A DNA stretch of 64,000 bases, taken from NCBI RefSeq assembly GCF_024809855.1, contig NZ_JANUEM010000002.1, forward strand, positions 186,001-250,000. Direction: 5' to 3'. A program made the translations under genes and the position numbers. Positions 45,401 to 52,744 of this stretch are shown in pieces (position 1 is the first letter of the stretch; each line of letters begins with the position of its first letter). The stretch is from Rheinheimera pacifica. Its GTDB lineage: Bacteria; Pseudomonadota; Gammaproteobacteria; Enterobacterales; Alteromonadaceae. The notes under the pieces are model-generated. The model had not been told where the DNA came from, made no database searches, and saw only the letters and a list, made by a program, of their open reading frames with translations.

Positions 45401-45617
45401 GCGTCAACGTTACATACAGACGCTCAAGCCTGTTGCAGAGCAAATAAAACAACTGCAACACACTGGTAGCCTTACCTGTAGCCTCAACACACTACTGGCG
45501 TCTTTGCTGCATATGTTAAACAACCGTGTTTTCAAAGCTTATGGCCGAGAGCAGGAGTTTGTTGTTTACGATTTCCTAAGAAAGCATTATCTTTCAGAGA
45601 GCTCTAAAGACAAATAA
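42486..45617 (+). CDS. lanB: LanB-type lanthipeptide dehydratase (full length)
   Basis: 1043 residues, the size of fused LanB enzymes such as NisB. The N-terminal glutamylation domain has GSRATPFGLFAG at 89-100, a hallmark, and extends to about 720. The C-terminal elimination domain (SpaB_C type) begins near 750 and shows SKWLSIKLYA, EQWFFIRYADPDWHIRLRFYG and YEREVERYGG. It uses glutamyl-tRNA to glutamylate core Ser/Thr and then eliminates glutamate to give dehydro residues. It acts with the neighbouring LanC on both precursors. It is not split into two proteins as in thiopeptide clusters. Confidence 0.94.
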   Translation: MASTAKLEANFFVLRVPRLSCRIVKELPASEAALRDYLSGWLASPGVKEALYLASPSLLERLALWHAKPDSKSGMKVTYALLKYLIRMGSRATPFGLFAGVATGNFAENIRLKPAPLTAEQRKTRLDMFYLGTIQQDLAQNPAEIALCSYKPNATLYLLGHTYHYIEPYQSADKRQYRLSAVEQDEYLDTVLKLAAKGEKKALLVQKFSEQYPEAAIPDIEHYLQQLLQEQVLIPELKLPLTSGNTGESFVTSLKQAGAQQTAQALEKILADLQSYDRLNACTPDAYRAMYQTLQELPYKVSENKLFQSDTWRTMAYADIDTSLVNTLQQTILALKTTASEKKGHFDAFIRQFNQRYEGQFVPLLQVLDDEAGISFSSDTGYESPLLAGLNITVSLGTDKSNQVSKLEQLLLREMPFKNNISTLQLKSEALLKDRDKSIIFKQLPASFAMNVSLYQDENNQLLVHLHGLSGPSGANMLGRFCHLDEQLLSSVRQYLKREESLSPGAIFAEVVHMPDGRPGNVIARPSLRDYEIVFLADTTLDENKQIAVSDLFVFIEGGQVKLWSKRLNKQVVPRLTSAHNYSSHALGVYRFLCMLQHQQAELPHFVMPASFNQMEYVPRVQIDNVILHETHWRVKRDMLAALVQHEEWQAEAWDQLCDRYQIKRYVCYAVADNVLTLDLHNPFMVNLLLAETQHQRYVLLKESLVMQYQSYVSNDEGSFAHEIIVPLVNNAAVAEQVLHQNPQVQLNSTIVRRFQPGSKWLSIKLYAANSTAEQMLLEDIKPLIEKMRLQQSFEQWFFIRYADPDWHIRLRFYGNPEQLYSQLLPQLQQCLSGWLSCNKLHRLELFTYEREVERYGGEQGIVFAEHIFMADSDIILQGLELISEYGESVRWRLALQLSDALQEGFGYSLPEKLTLISELRHKFGQEFQEHTYLRNQLGKKYREQAHYIRQDFAANQPGSNHTQLTKQLSELRQRYIQTLKPVAEQIKQLQHTGSLTCSLNTLLASLLHMLNNRVFKAYGREQEFVVYDFLRKHYLSESSKDK

Positions 45618-45654
45618 ATCACATTTGAGCTCATATTCCGGGTCCATGCCATAG

Positions 45655-46896
45655 ATGAAATCACTTTTCCGTCAGCAGGTTTTAGATGCCAGACAGTCCC
45701 GCCTTCAGGGGGAGGTCAATTTAACCCAACCTCCAACGTTTACGTTACTTGCGGCGTTAATCAGCTTTATTTTGATTATTAGCCTGCTGTTTTTGATAAC
45801 CGGTAGTTATAAACGAAAAGAAGTGGTTTTTGGCATATTACAGCCTGAACAGGGAATTATACGGGTACAAACCAACCAGCCTGGTACTGTGCAACAATTT
45901 CTTATTACAGAAGGTGAGCGGGTTGAAGCCGGGCAAGCCTTGCTGCAACTGACGATGAGCCATTATTCAGCAGCGCAGACTGAGCTAAATGCAGCATTAG
46001 GCAAAGAATTGGGTATTATACTAACCAACCTGCAGCGGCAGAAATTACAGGAGGAACAGAAGTATCAGCTGCGCTTAAAAGAAACCGCAGCACGGGTAGA
46101 CAACCTGAAGAAACAGCAGGAACAATTACAAACGCAATATGCGACCTTTCAGAAGCGGCTGGAGTTAAATGATTATCTGGTCAGCCAGATCTCCCAGCTT
46201 TCCGGCACAGGGTATATCTCCAATATTGAGTTGAGCCGGCAGCAAGATACTCTGTTGTCGTTGCAGCAGCAGGAACAGGCGTTAGTTAATCAGCAATTGG
46301 TGTTAGAAGAGCAACTGCAACAGCAGCTTAGCGAACAGCAACAGCAGCCGTTAGATTTTAACGCATCCCAGAGCCAACTGGACAATCAGATTGCTGATCT
46401 GCGTAATCAACTTACGCGCCTGCAACATGAGCAGTCGACATTAATTACAGCACCTGTAGCCGGAACGGTAACCGGTATTCTGATAAAGCCGGGCCAACAT
46501 CTTGCTGCGGGCAGCGTGGCATTGAGCATTTTACCCGATGATACGCAACTGGAAGCCGTTGTTTATGTGCCGACCCGTGCAATTGCATTTATTGAAAGCG
46601 GGCAACAAGCCCGTATTCGTTTTCATGCCTTTCCTTATGAGCGCTTTGGAGTGCACGAAGGCACAGTACTGGAAATTAGCCGCACTGTGATTATGCCGGA
46701 TGAGGTACCGGCATTGGTTCTGGAAGAGCCTGCGTACCGGGTGCGCATAGGTTTGCAGCAACAGTTTATTTATGCTTACAACCGTGAACTATCCCTGCGG
46801 GCTGGCATGGCTTTAGATGCTGATATCGTTACGGAACAACGCAGCCTTATACGTTGGTTATTTGATCCTATTTTCAGCCTGAAAGGACGTTTGTAA
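45655..46896 (+). CDS. HlyD-family periplasmic adaptor for bacteriocin export
   Basis: 413 residues. One transmembrane helix (about 27-50, TLLAALISFILIISLLFLIT) is followed by a biotinyl-lipoyl-like half (GIIRVQTNQPGTVQQFLITEGERVEAGQALLQL), a long Gln-rich coiled-coil hairpin (about 110-260), the second half (TLITAPVAGTVTGILIKPGQHL) and a beta barrel (about 300-400). The architecture matches adaptors of C39-type bacteriocin exporters such as CvaA. It should connect the transporter to a TolC-type outer-membrane channel, which is not encoded here. Its stop shares one base with the transporter start. Confidence 0.92.
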   Translation: MKSLFRQQVLDARQSRLQGEVNLTQPPTFTLLAALISFILIISLLFLITGSYKRKEVVFGILQPEQGIIRVQTNQPGTVQQFLITEGERVEAGQALLQLTMSHYSAAQTELNAALGKELGIILTNLQRQKLQEEQKYQLRLKETAARVDNLKKQQEQLQTQYATFQKRLELNDYLVSQISQLSGTGYISNIELSRQQDTLLSLQQQEQALVNQQLVLEEQLQQQLSEQQQQPLDFNASQSQLDNQIADLRNQLTRLQHEQSTLITAPVAGTVTGILIKPGQHLAAGSVALSILPDDTQLEAVVYVPTRAIAFIESGQQARIRFHAFPYERFGVHEGTVLEISRTVIMPDEVPALVLEEPAYRVRIGLQQQFIYAYNRELSLRAGMALDADIVTEQRSLIRWLFDPIFSLKGRL

Positions 46897-48992
46897 TGCA
46901 GGCAGCTATACAGAAGTTAACATTTTGGCATAAAAACTCATTACCCGTAATGTATCAGACAGAAGCGGCTGAATGTGGTCTTGTTTGTATGGCCATGGTG
47001 GCCGGATATCATGGGTATCACACCAGTTTAAATGAGCTCAGACACAAGTTTTCGTTGTCTATCGAGGGTTGCACCCTGCTGGACCTGATGAATTTTGCTG
47101 AAAGGCTGGAGCTTTCAGCAAGGCCGTTACGCATAGAAATGGAGGGGGTGGCGGCATTAAAAACACCATGCATCCTACATTGGGATCTAAACCATTTCGT
47201 TGTGTTAAAGAAAGTCAGCGGTGATATGTGCTATATACATGATCCGGCAAGCGGTTCCTGTAAGATGCCTATGTCGGAAGTGGCAAAGCATTTTACCGGT
47301 ATTGCGCTTGAGTTGATCCCTACTAATAACTTTTCTTTGAAAGAAGGCCAGTCCAGGCTTGGTTTATCTAACTTTTGGTCAAAAATTACCGGTCTTAAAC
47401 GCTCATTAACGCTGTTATTTGTGTTTTCTATTTTATTACAGGTATTCACCTTAATCGCCCCCTACTATATGCAACTGGTTATTGATGATGTCATCCTTAC
47501 CCGTGATACAAGCTTATTGCTGGTGCTGGCGATTGGTTTTAGTATGGTGTTGCTATTTGAAATAGCCACAACTATTGCCCGCAGTTTTGTACTGTTGCAT
47601 TTTGGCAGCCAGCTTAGCATACAGATGGCTGGCAACCTGTTTCATCATCTTATTCGTTTGCCACTAAATTATTTTGAAAAGCGGCATATGGGGGACGTTG
47701 TTTCCCGCTTTGGCTCACTGCAACAAGTGCGGGAGCTATTAACGACAGGCGTTATTGAAACACTAATCGACGGCTTGATGGCCTCTGCAATTCTGGTAGT
47801 GATCCTGATTTACAGTCCTTCGCTTACCGCTGTGGTGGTGGTGGCGGTGCTCTTGTATGCGTTGTTCCGGCTGGCTATGTACCGCTCATTGCGTATGGTA
47901 TCCGAGCAGGAGATATTGGCCCGGGCTAACGAGCAGTCGAACTTTATGGAAACCGTCAGGGCAATGCAGACTATTAAGCTATTTGGCTCTGAAGCCAAAC
48001 GTGAAGGGCTCTGGCAAAACCACTATATTAACTTCACCAATAAATCTATTAATCTTGGCATTTTTAATATTTCTTATCAGGCTGTAAATCGCCTGTTGTT
48101 TGGGCTGGAAAATATTCTGGTAGTTTATCTGGCTGCCCGTTTAGTCATTGCTGGCGGGTTTAGTACCGGTATGTTATTTGCTTTTATGGCATATAAAACC
48201 CAGTTTATGGATCGCATGGCCCGGCTGATAGATAAGTTGATTCAGTTCCGTATGCTAAGCCTGCACTTTGAGCGTATTGGTGATATAGCGATGTCTGCCA
48301 AAGAGCAGCTTCATCCGCCACAGGAAAGACAGCATCAGATCGGGGGGCAGATAGAGTTAAAAAACATCTCATTTTCCTACAGCGACGTTACCCGCCCTGT
48401 ATTGCAAAATACTGATATCAGTATAAAGTCAGGCGAGTCGGTAGCTCTGGTTGGCCCGTCCGGCTGTGGCAAAACAACCCTGATGAAGGTCATGCTGGGT
48501 TTACTGCAACCCGCCAGCGGTAGTATTCAGATTGATGGCGTTGCGCTGGAGCACATGGGGATAAGCAATTATCGGCGGCAGATAGCTGCTGTCATGCAGG
48601 ATGATCAGCTGCTGTCTGGCAGTATTCGTGACAACATAGGTTTTTTTGAAGACAACATCGACATGGCTTGGGTAGAAACATGTGCGAAAATGGCAGCTGT
48701 GCATAATGACATCATGCAAATGCCAATGGGTTATAACAGCTTGATTGGAGATATGGGCTCTGCGTTATCCGGAGGGCAGAAGCAGCGCATACTACTTGCC
48801 AGAGCGTTATACCGGAAACCCCGTATTCTATTTCTGGATGAGGCAACCAGCCATCTTGATACCAAAACTGAATCTTATGTCAGCAAAGCCATTCAACAAC
48901 TGAATATTACACGGGTTGTTATTGCACACCGGCCAGAAACCATTGCTTCAGTTGACAGAGTCATTCAGTTGGCTGTTAAAGACAATACCTAA
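46896..48992 (+). CDS. Peptidase C39-ABC transporter for leader removal and export (LanT-type)
   Basis: 698 residues. The N-terminal C39 protease has catalytic C27 in EAAECGLVCM, H100 in LNHFVVL and D116 in IHDPASG. The transmembrane domain spans about 165-450. The nucleotide-binding domain has Walker A GPSGCGKTT, Walker B ILFLDEATSHLD and signature LSGGQKQR. It should cut the double-Gly leader and pump the modified peptides out with the HlyD adaptor. Class I systems usually use a separate LanP protease, so this pairing is notable. It is the last gene of the cluster; a hairpin follows 6 bp after the stop. Confidence 0.95.
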   Translation: MQAAIQKLTFWHKNSLPVMYQTEAAECGLVCMAMVAGYHGYHTSLNELRHKFSLSIEGCTLLDLMNFAERLELSARPLRIEMEGVAALKTPCILHWDLNHFVVLKKVSGDMCYIHDPASGSCKMPMSEVAKHFTGIALELIPTNNFSLKEGQSRLGLSNFWSKITGLKRSLTLLFVFSILLQVFTLIAPYYMQLVIDDVILTRDTSLLLVLAIGFSMVLLFEIATTIARSFVLLHFGSQLSIQMAGNLFHHLIRLPLNYFEKRHMGDVVSRFGSLQQVRELLTTGVIETLIDGLMASAILVVILIYSPSLTAVVVVAVLLYALFRLAMYRSLRMVSEQEILARANEQSNFMETVRAMQTIKLFGSEAKREGLWQNHYINFTNKSINLGIFNISYQAVNRLLFGLENILVVYLAARLVIAGGFSTGMLFAFMAYKTQFMDRMARLIDKLIQFRMLSLHFERIGDIAMSAKEQLHPPQERQHQIGGQIELKNISFSYSDVTRPVLQNTDISIKSGESVALVGPSGCGKTTLMKVMLGLLQPASGSIQIDGVALEHMGISNYRRQIAAVMQDDQLLSGSIRDNIGFFEDNIDMAWVETCAKMAAVHNDIMQMPMGYNSLIGDMGSALSGGQKQRILLARALYRKPRILFLDEATSHLDTKTESYVSKAIQQLNITRVVIAHRPETIASVDRVIQLAVKDNT

Positions 48993-48998
48993 GAAGAG

Positions 48999-49025
48999 TG
49001 AGCCTGGCTTTTACAGCCAGGCTCA
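48999..49025. terminator. Stem-loop at the end of the lanthipeptide cluster
   Basis: TGAGCCTGGCT (48999-49009) / AGCCAGGCTCA (49015-49025), an 11-bp perfect stem with a 5-base loop, lies between the convergent transporter and barrel genes. There is no long T-tract, so termination in either direction is inferred. Confidence 0.7.
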
Positions 49026-49045
49026 TATAGCTGATCAACATTTAG

Positions 49046-49627
49046 TTAAAAACGATAGTTCAAGCCTACTGTCATCAGCGATACGTCAGACTCATAAAAG
49101 CCTTCGTCGTCATCTTCCAGTTTTGGCAATACATTGTACTCGGCTACTAAGCTTAAGCGTTCTGTCAGGTTAAATGCAGCACCTGCACCATAAACCAGGC
49201 CTTTTTCGGTGCTCTTTTCAGAGCCACTGGCACCTAATACATCGTAAGCGAAGGCATAACGGGTTTCACCATAACCGGCAATGCCGAAGATAGAGAAACG
49301 CTCACCCAACGGGATACTGCCGCGGGCTACTAATGCCATATGGCGATCTATTTCAAAGCGGGCAGAATCGTCGCCGTCGAATATATCTTCATCTTCAACA
49401 CCTACGGCATAGCGTGCTTCCAATGCCAGAAAGCTGGTTAGCTGGTAACCGGCATTAACACCGGCCACACCAAATTTTAAATCGGTATCCGCTATGTCAG
49501 ATTCCAGTTCAACCTTGTGCTGGCCATAATGACCACCAACATAAAAACCGCTGTCCTGAGCTTGTGCATAACCTGCCACGGCAAGAAAAGAACCGGCAAC
49601 AACGGTGGTAGGGATTAGCTTCAACAT
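49046..49627 (-). CDS. Outer-membrane beta-barrel protein (OmpA-like transmembrane domain)
   Basis: 193 residues, Sec signal (about 1-23, ending AQAQ). The rest alternates beta strands typical of an 8-stranded barrel: SGFYVGGHYGQHKVEL, FGVAGVNAGYQLTSFLALEARYAVG, FSIFGIAGYGETRYAF and the C-terminal VSLMTVGLNYRF with terminal Phe, a barrel assembly signal. It converges on the lanthipeptide transporter; whether it relates to that system is unclear. Confidence 0.85.
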   Translation of the reverse strand: MLKLIPTTVVAGSFLAVAGYAQAQDSGFYVGGHYGQHKVELESDIADTDLKFGVAGVNAGYQLTSFLALEARYAVGVEDEDIFDGDDSARFEIDRHMALVARGSIPLGERFSIFGIAGYGETRYAFAYDVLGASGSEKSTEKGLVYGAGAAFNLTERLSLVAEYNVLPKLEDDDEGFYESDVSLMTVGLNYRF

Positions 49628-49715
49628 AATGATTCCTCATATTGGATTGCTTAAATCAAGAACAGGTATAGCAAAACCCGGATGAATCAATAATTAATGA
49701 AGTGTAAAGCTATGC

Positions 49716-49744
49716 GCCGGAAAACCGCGTTCAGGTTTTCCGGC
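49716..49744 (-). terminator. Hairpin downstream of malQ
   Basis: GCCGGAAAACC (49716-49726) / GGTTTTCCGGC (49734-49744), an 11-bp perfect stem, lies 12 bp beyond the malQ stop. A short U-rich stretch follows on the minus strand. Confidence 0.75.
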
Positions 49745-49756
49745 TTTGTAAAGGTA

Positions 49757-51895
49757 CTATTGTCTGGCGCTTCTTATATCAGCGATCAGTTCCAGCACAT
49801 CCGGGCGCTGCAAAATGACGTCGATATTCTCTGTCAGGCGGCGGCGCCAGTTTGGGTATTCGTTGCTGGTGCCCGGAATATTCACCGGTGTTGCCATTAA
49901 CAACAGGTCTTCCAACTGAAAAGCGAATAAGCGGGCAGGCTGCTGCGCGGTAAATAAATGGCTGGCGCGGATTAACTGCTTGTAGTCGCCATCCTGCAGT
50001 TGCAGGCGCTGGCTCATCAGTTGCTTTTCATCTGTACGCAGTTGATACAGGCTGTCTGCTACCTGGGCATTGGGGAATAAATCAAGTTCGTGCCGCAGCT
50101 CCAGATCATGCTGTTGCCAGTAACCGACCAGTGTTGGCATATCATGGGTGGTTACGGTTGCCAGTGCCAGTTCCGGATAGGTTTGGGCGGCGTGATCGTA
50201 GCTGCCGGGCTTTTGCTCAAGCATAAATACCCGGTACGACAATACCTGATACTGCGCCAGTAAGTGGCTGATTTCAACCGGTACAGTGCCTAAATCTTCG
50301 CCTATTACCACGCAGCTGTTGCGCTGGCTTTCCAGTGCCAGAATGGCAAATAAGTCGGCCGCAGGAAAGCGGATATAAGCTCCGGCTGTGGCGTCTGCAC
50401 CTAGCGGACAACACCATAAGCGTAACAACGCCATGACGTGATCCAGCCGCAGCGCACCGGCGAAGCGCATATTGGCTTGCAGCAATGCAATAAAAGGCTG
50501 ATAGGCTTTCTGCCGTAAGGTTTGTGGGTTGTAGGCTAATAAACCCCAGTTCTGGCCTTTGGGCGCCATAATATCCGCCGGTGCACCTACGCTTAAATCC
50601 AGCAGGTAATCTTCCGGTGCGCCCCAGCTTTCTGCACTGCTGCGGCTGGTGCCAACGGCAACATCGCAATACAGGCCAATCGCCATACCATGCTGCTGAC
50701 ACAGTTGTTTAACGTCAGCGAGTTGCAACTGAGCCTGCCATTGCAAATACAGTTGCTGGTTTATGGCATCGCTGTTTGCGCTGGCAAATTCTGCTACCGC
50801 GCTGTTATGCGGGTTGCGTAATGGCTGCGGAAAGTTTTGCCAGGCTGCCATATCCCAGCTTTGCCGGAATAGTTGCCCTTGCAGTACCTGATGAATAGCC
50901 AACTGCTGCAGGCTGTCGCCGGCATCCTGCACAAATTGCCGGAATTGTGCGGCGCGAGGGGTATTTTTTGCCAGATGTTGTTGTTTAAAGTGCTGAAATA
51001 GCAAGCTGGCTACCTGCTTCTTGGCTGCTGCCACACCGGTATAGTCTACGTAAGTTTGTGCACGTAAATGTTGTAGCTGCTGCTGAAAGCTTTCAGAACT
51101 AACCAGTTGCTGAGCGGCCAGACAATCGCTGAAATCTGCTGTTTTCTCCAGTGCAACATAATCCGTATTTAACCATAAGCGGCTGTTCGGGCTGTAGGGG
51201 CTGCAATCCTGCGGCAGTTCCGGGTACAGGGCGTGTAGCGGGTTTAAACCAATAAAGTCAACACCTTGTGCGGCAAGTGGTGCAATCATCTGCTGTAAAT
51301 CAGCAAAATCACCTATGCCCCAGTTCCGCGCAGATTTAACCGCATATAACTGAATAGCCGGGCCAAAGGTTTTATGCAGCACAGCTTTGTCATGTAACTG
51401 AAAACAGCGCTGCGGTGTAATAATCAGCTGCTGGTTATAGTGCTGCCGGTTATTGCTTAGCGTTAACTGGTGATAACCCAGCGGTAAGCTGATATCTAAA
51501 ACCAGTTCGGCGGCCAGCACTTCGCCCTGGCGGGTTTGTCTGCGTTTGCTGATATCTTTTGCCGCAATAGTCAGGTTACCGCTAAGCTGCTGTTGTTCTT
51601 CGGTATGAATGTGCCATTGCCAGTCGCTGACGGCATTTTGTTGTAACTGCTGTACACGGATACGCAGCGGCTCACCTTGCTGGCACACGGTAACGGGGGC
51701 GATAACTTCAAGCCAGGGTTGCTCGCTTAGCTCAACGATCTTGTCCTGTATAACATCAGCAGATGTTAAGTCATAGCCCATGGCCTCTAATATCGCCTGT
51801 TGCTTATCCAGGCTGATAACTTCTGTATGGCCCTGTGCGTGTACGTAGCTGTCCTGCAAACCTACCAGTGCGGCAAGTTGCTTAATTAATTCCAT
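49757..51895 (-). CDS. malQ: 4-alpha-glucanotransferase
   Basis: 712 residues, GH77 MalQ length. N-terminal beta-rich domains occupy about 1-150. The catalytic barrel shows RNWGIGDFADL, DFIGLNPLHALYPE with CSPYSPNSRLWLN, then ALRLDHVMALLRLW (nucleophile Asp in RLDH), VVIGEDLGTVP (acid Glu) and TVTTHDMPTLVGYW (second Asp). It transfers glucan units between maltodextrins, feeding glycogen and maltose metabolism in the cytoplasm. It overlaps the AraC-type regulator by 14 bp, so the two share a transcript. In this window it is the only intracellular maltodextrin enzyme. Confidence 0.95.
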   Translation of the reverse strand: MELIKQLAALVGLQDSYVHAQGHTEVISLDKQQAILEAMGYDLTSADVIQDKIVELSEQPWLEVIAPVTVCQQGEPLRIRVQQLQQNAVSDWQWHIHTEEQQQLSGNLTIAAKDISKRRQTRQGEVLAAELVLDISLPLGYHQLTLSNNRQHYNQQLIITPQRCFQLHDKAVLHKTFGPAIQLYAVKSARNWGIGDFADLQQMIAPLAAQGVDFIGLNPLHALYPELPQDCSPYSPNSRLWLNTDYVALEKTADFSDCLAAQQLVSSESFQQQLQHLRAQTYVDYTGVAAAKKQVASLLFQHFKQQHLAKNTPRAAQFRQFVQDAGDSLQQLAIHQVLQGQLFRQSWDMAAWQNFPQPLRNPHNSAVAEFASANSDAINQQLYLQWQAQLQLADVKQLCQQHGMAIGLYCDVAVGTSRSSAESWGAPEDYLLDLSVGAPADIMAPKGQNWGLLAYNPQTLRQKAYQPFIALLQANMRFAGALRLDHVMALLRLWCCPLGADATAGAYIRFPAADLFAILALESQRNSCVVIGEDLGTVPVEISHLLAQYQVLSYRVFMLEQKPGSYDHAAQTYPELALATVTTHDMPTLVGYWQQHDLELRHELDLFPNAQVADSLYQLRTDEKQLMSQRLQLQDGDYKQLIRASHLFTAQQPARLFAFQLEDLLLMATPVNIPGTSNEYPNWRRRLTENIDVILQRPDVLELIADIRSARQ

Positions 51896-52334
51896 AATTC
51901 ACCTGTAACCCCGGCTGATTCAGTCCGGATAAATAACTACGTCTGCTTGCAGCGGGGTGCCGGCGCTGGCGGAATGCACCCGGTGAACAACCCTGCCAGC
52001 ATTTAAACGCCTTCTGAAAGCTGCTTTGTTCTTCAAACCCAAGCTGATAAGCAATTTGCTGCAGGCTCAGGCTGGCATCCTGTAAATACTGTTGCGCCAG
52101 TTGATGCCTGCACTGGCTTACCAGTTCGCGAAAGCTGGTATCTGCCTGTTGCAGGGCGCGTTGTAATGTACGGCAGCTCATATTTAATTTACTGGCTGCT
52201 CCCGTTAACCGGGGCGCCTGAGGCAATTGCTGCAGTATAAACTGGCGCAGTTGCGTTAATACCGGTTGTGGCTGTGTACTCTGGCTGCTATCAAATGCTG
52301 CCAGGCTGGATCCCGTCAGAATATTACTTGTCAT
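51882..52334 (-). CDS. Minimal AraC-type transcription regulator
   Basis: 150 residues, the size of an isolated AraC/XylS DNA-binding domain: two helix-turn-helix units (about 45-85 and 90-130) with AASKLNMSCRTLQRAL and IAYQLGFEEQSSFQKAFKCWQGCSPGAFRQ. The second motif is typical of the family. No ligand-binding domain is attached, so regulation may occur by another route. It overlaps malQ by 14 bp and faces a TonB receptor gene across a 410-bp intergenic region that holds two operators. A local role in malQ or receptor control is likely but unproven. Confidence 0.85.
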   Translation of the reverse strand: MTSNILTGSSLAAFDSSQSTQPQPVLTQLRQFILQQLPQAPRLTGAASKLNMSCRTLQRALQQADTSFRELVSQCRHQLAQQYLQDASLSLQQIAYQLGFEEQSSFQKAFKCWQGCSPGAFRQRRHPAASRRSYLSGLNQPGLQVNYGIN

Positions 52335-52436
52335 ATTTTGCTCCGCTCTGGCAGCAAAGCAAGATCCACAAGTTTGCTACGCTCTGCCATATGGTGGTGC
52401 AAGCATAAATCAGGGTTGTGTATTTATTAAACCTGC

Positions 52437-52450
52437 TGCATACGTATGCA
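52437..52450. promoter_or_regulatory. Operator-like palindrome 1 (TGCATACGTATGCA)
   Basis: A perfect 14-bp palindrome with central CG, 103 bp upstream of the AraC-type start. It differs from palindromes 2 and 3 by a symmetric A-to-C / T-to-G change. Confidence 0.7.
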
Positions 52451-52620
52451 TTGAAAATATCATGTAACTAAGCTGCTCCCGGGGCGCTACCGGTAGCTAT
52501 ATCTCTGCTATACCTGATAAAACAGGCTGCGACCGCTGCTGTAACCAGTAAAGCGGTAAATTGCACCATGCTGGTGCGGCCTGTATTGTTGGCGCTCTGC
52601 ATTTGTGCAATTTAGTAATT

Positions 52621-52636
52621 ATGAATACGTATTCAT
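52621..52636. promoter_or_regulatory. Operator-like palindrome 2 (ATGAATACGTATTCAT)
   Basis: A perfect 16-bp palindrome with central CG, 109 bp upstream of the TonB receptor 1 start. It shares 15 of 16 bases with 59201-59216. Confidence 0.78.
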
Positions 52637-52744
52637 GTTGAGGTGTTGCGCTAATAAGTTTAATAAATAGCCTTAGACAGAAGTCTGGTTGTACTGATAC
52701 GGCTGCGCTTACAGCTGACAGACAGCACACACAACACACCGGGG

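Larger units (their letters stand above)
52335..52744. promoter_or_regulatory. Divergent regulatory region between the AraC-type gene and TonB receptor 1
   Basis: 410 bp without a gene. It contains two CG-centred palindromes (52437-52450 and 52621-52636, listed separately) and AT-rich stretches that should carry promoters for both directions. Confidence 0.6.
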
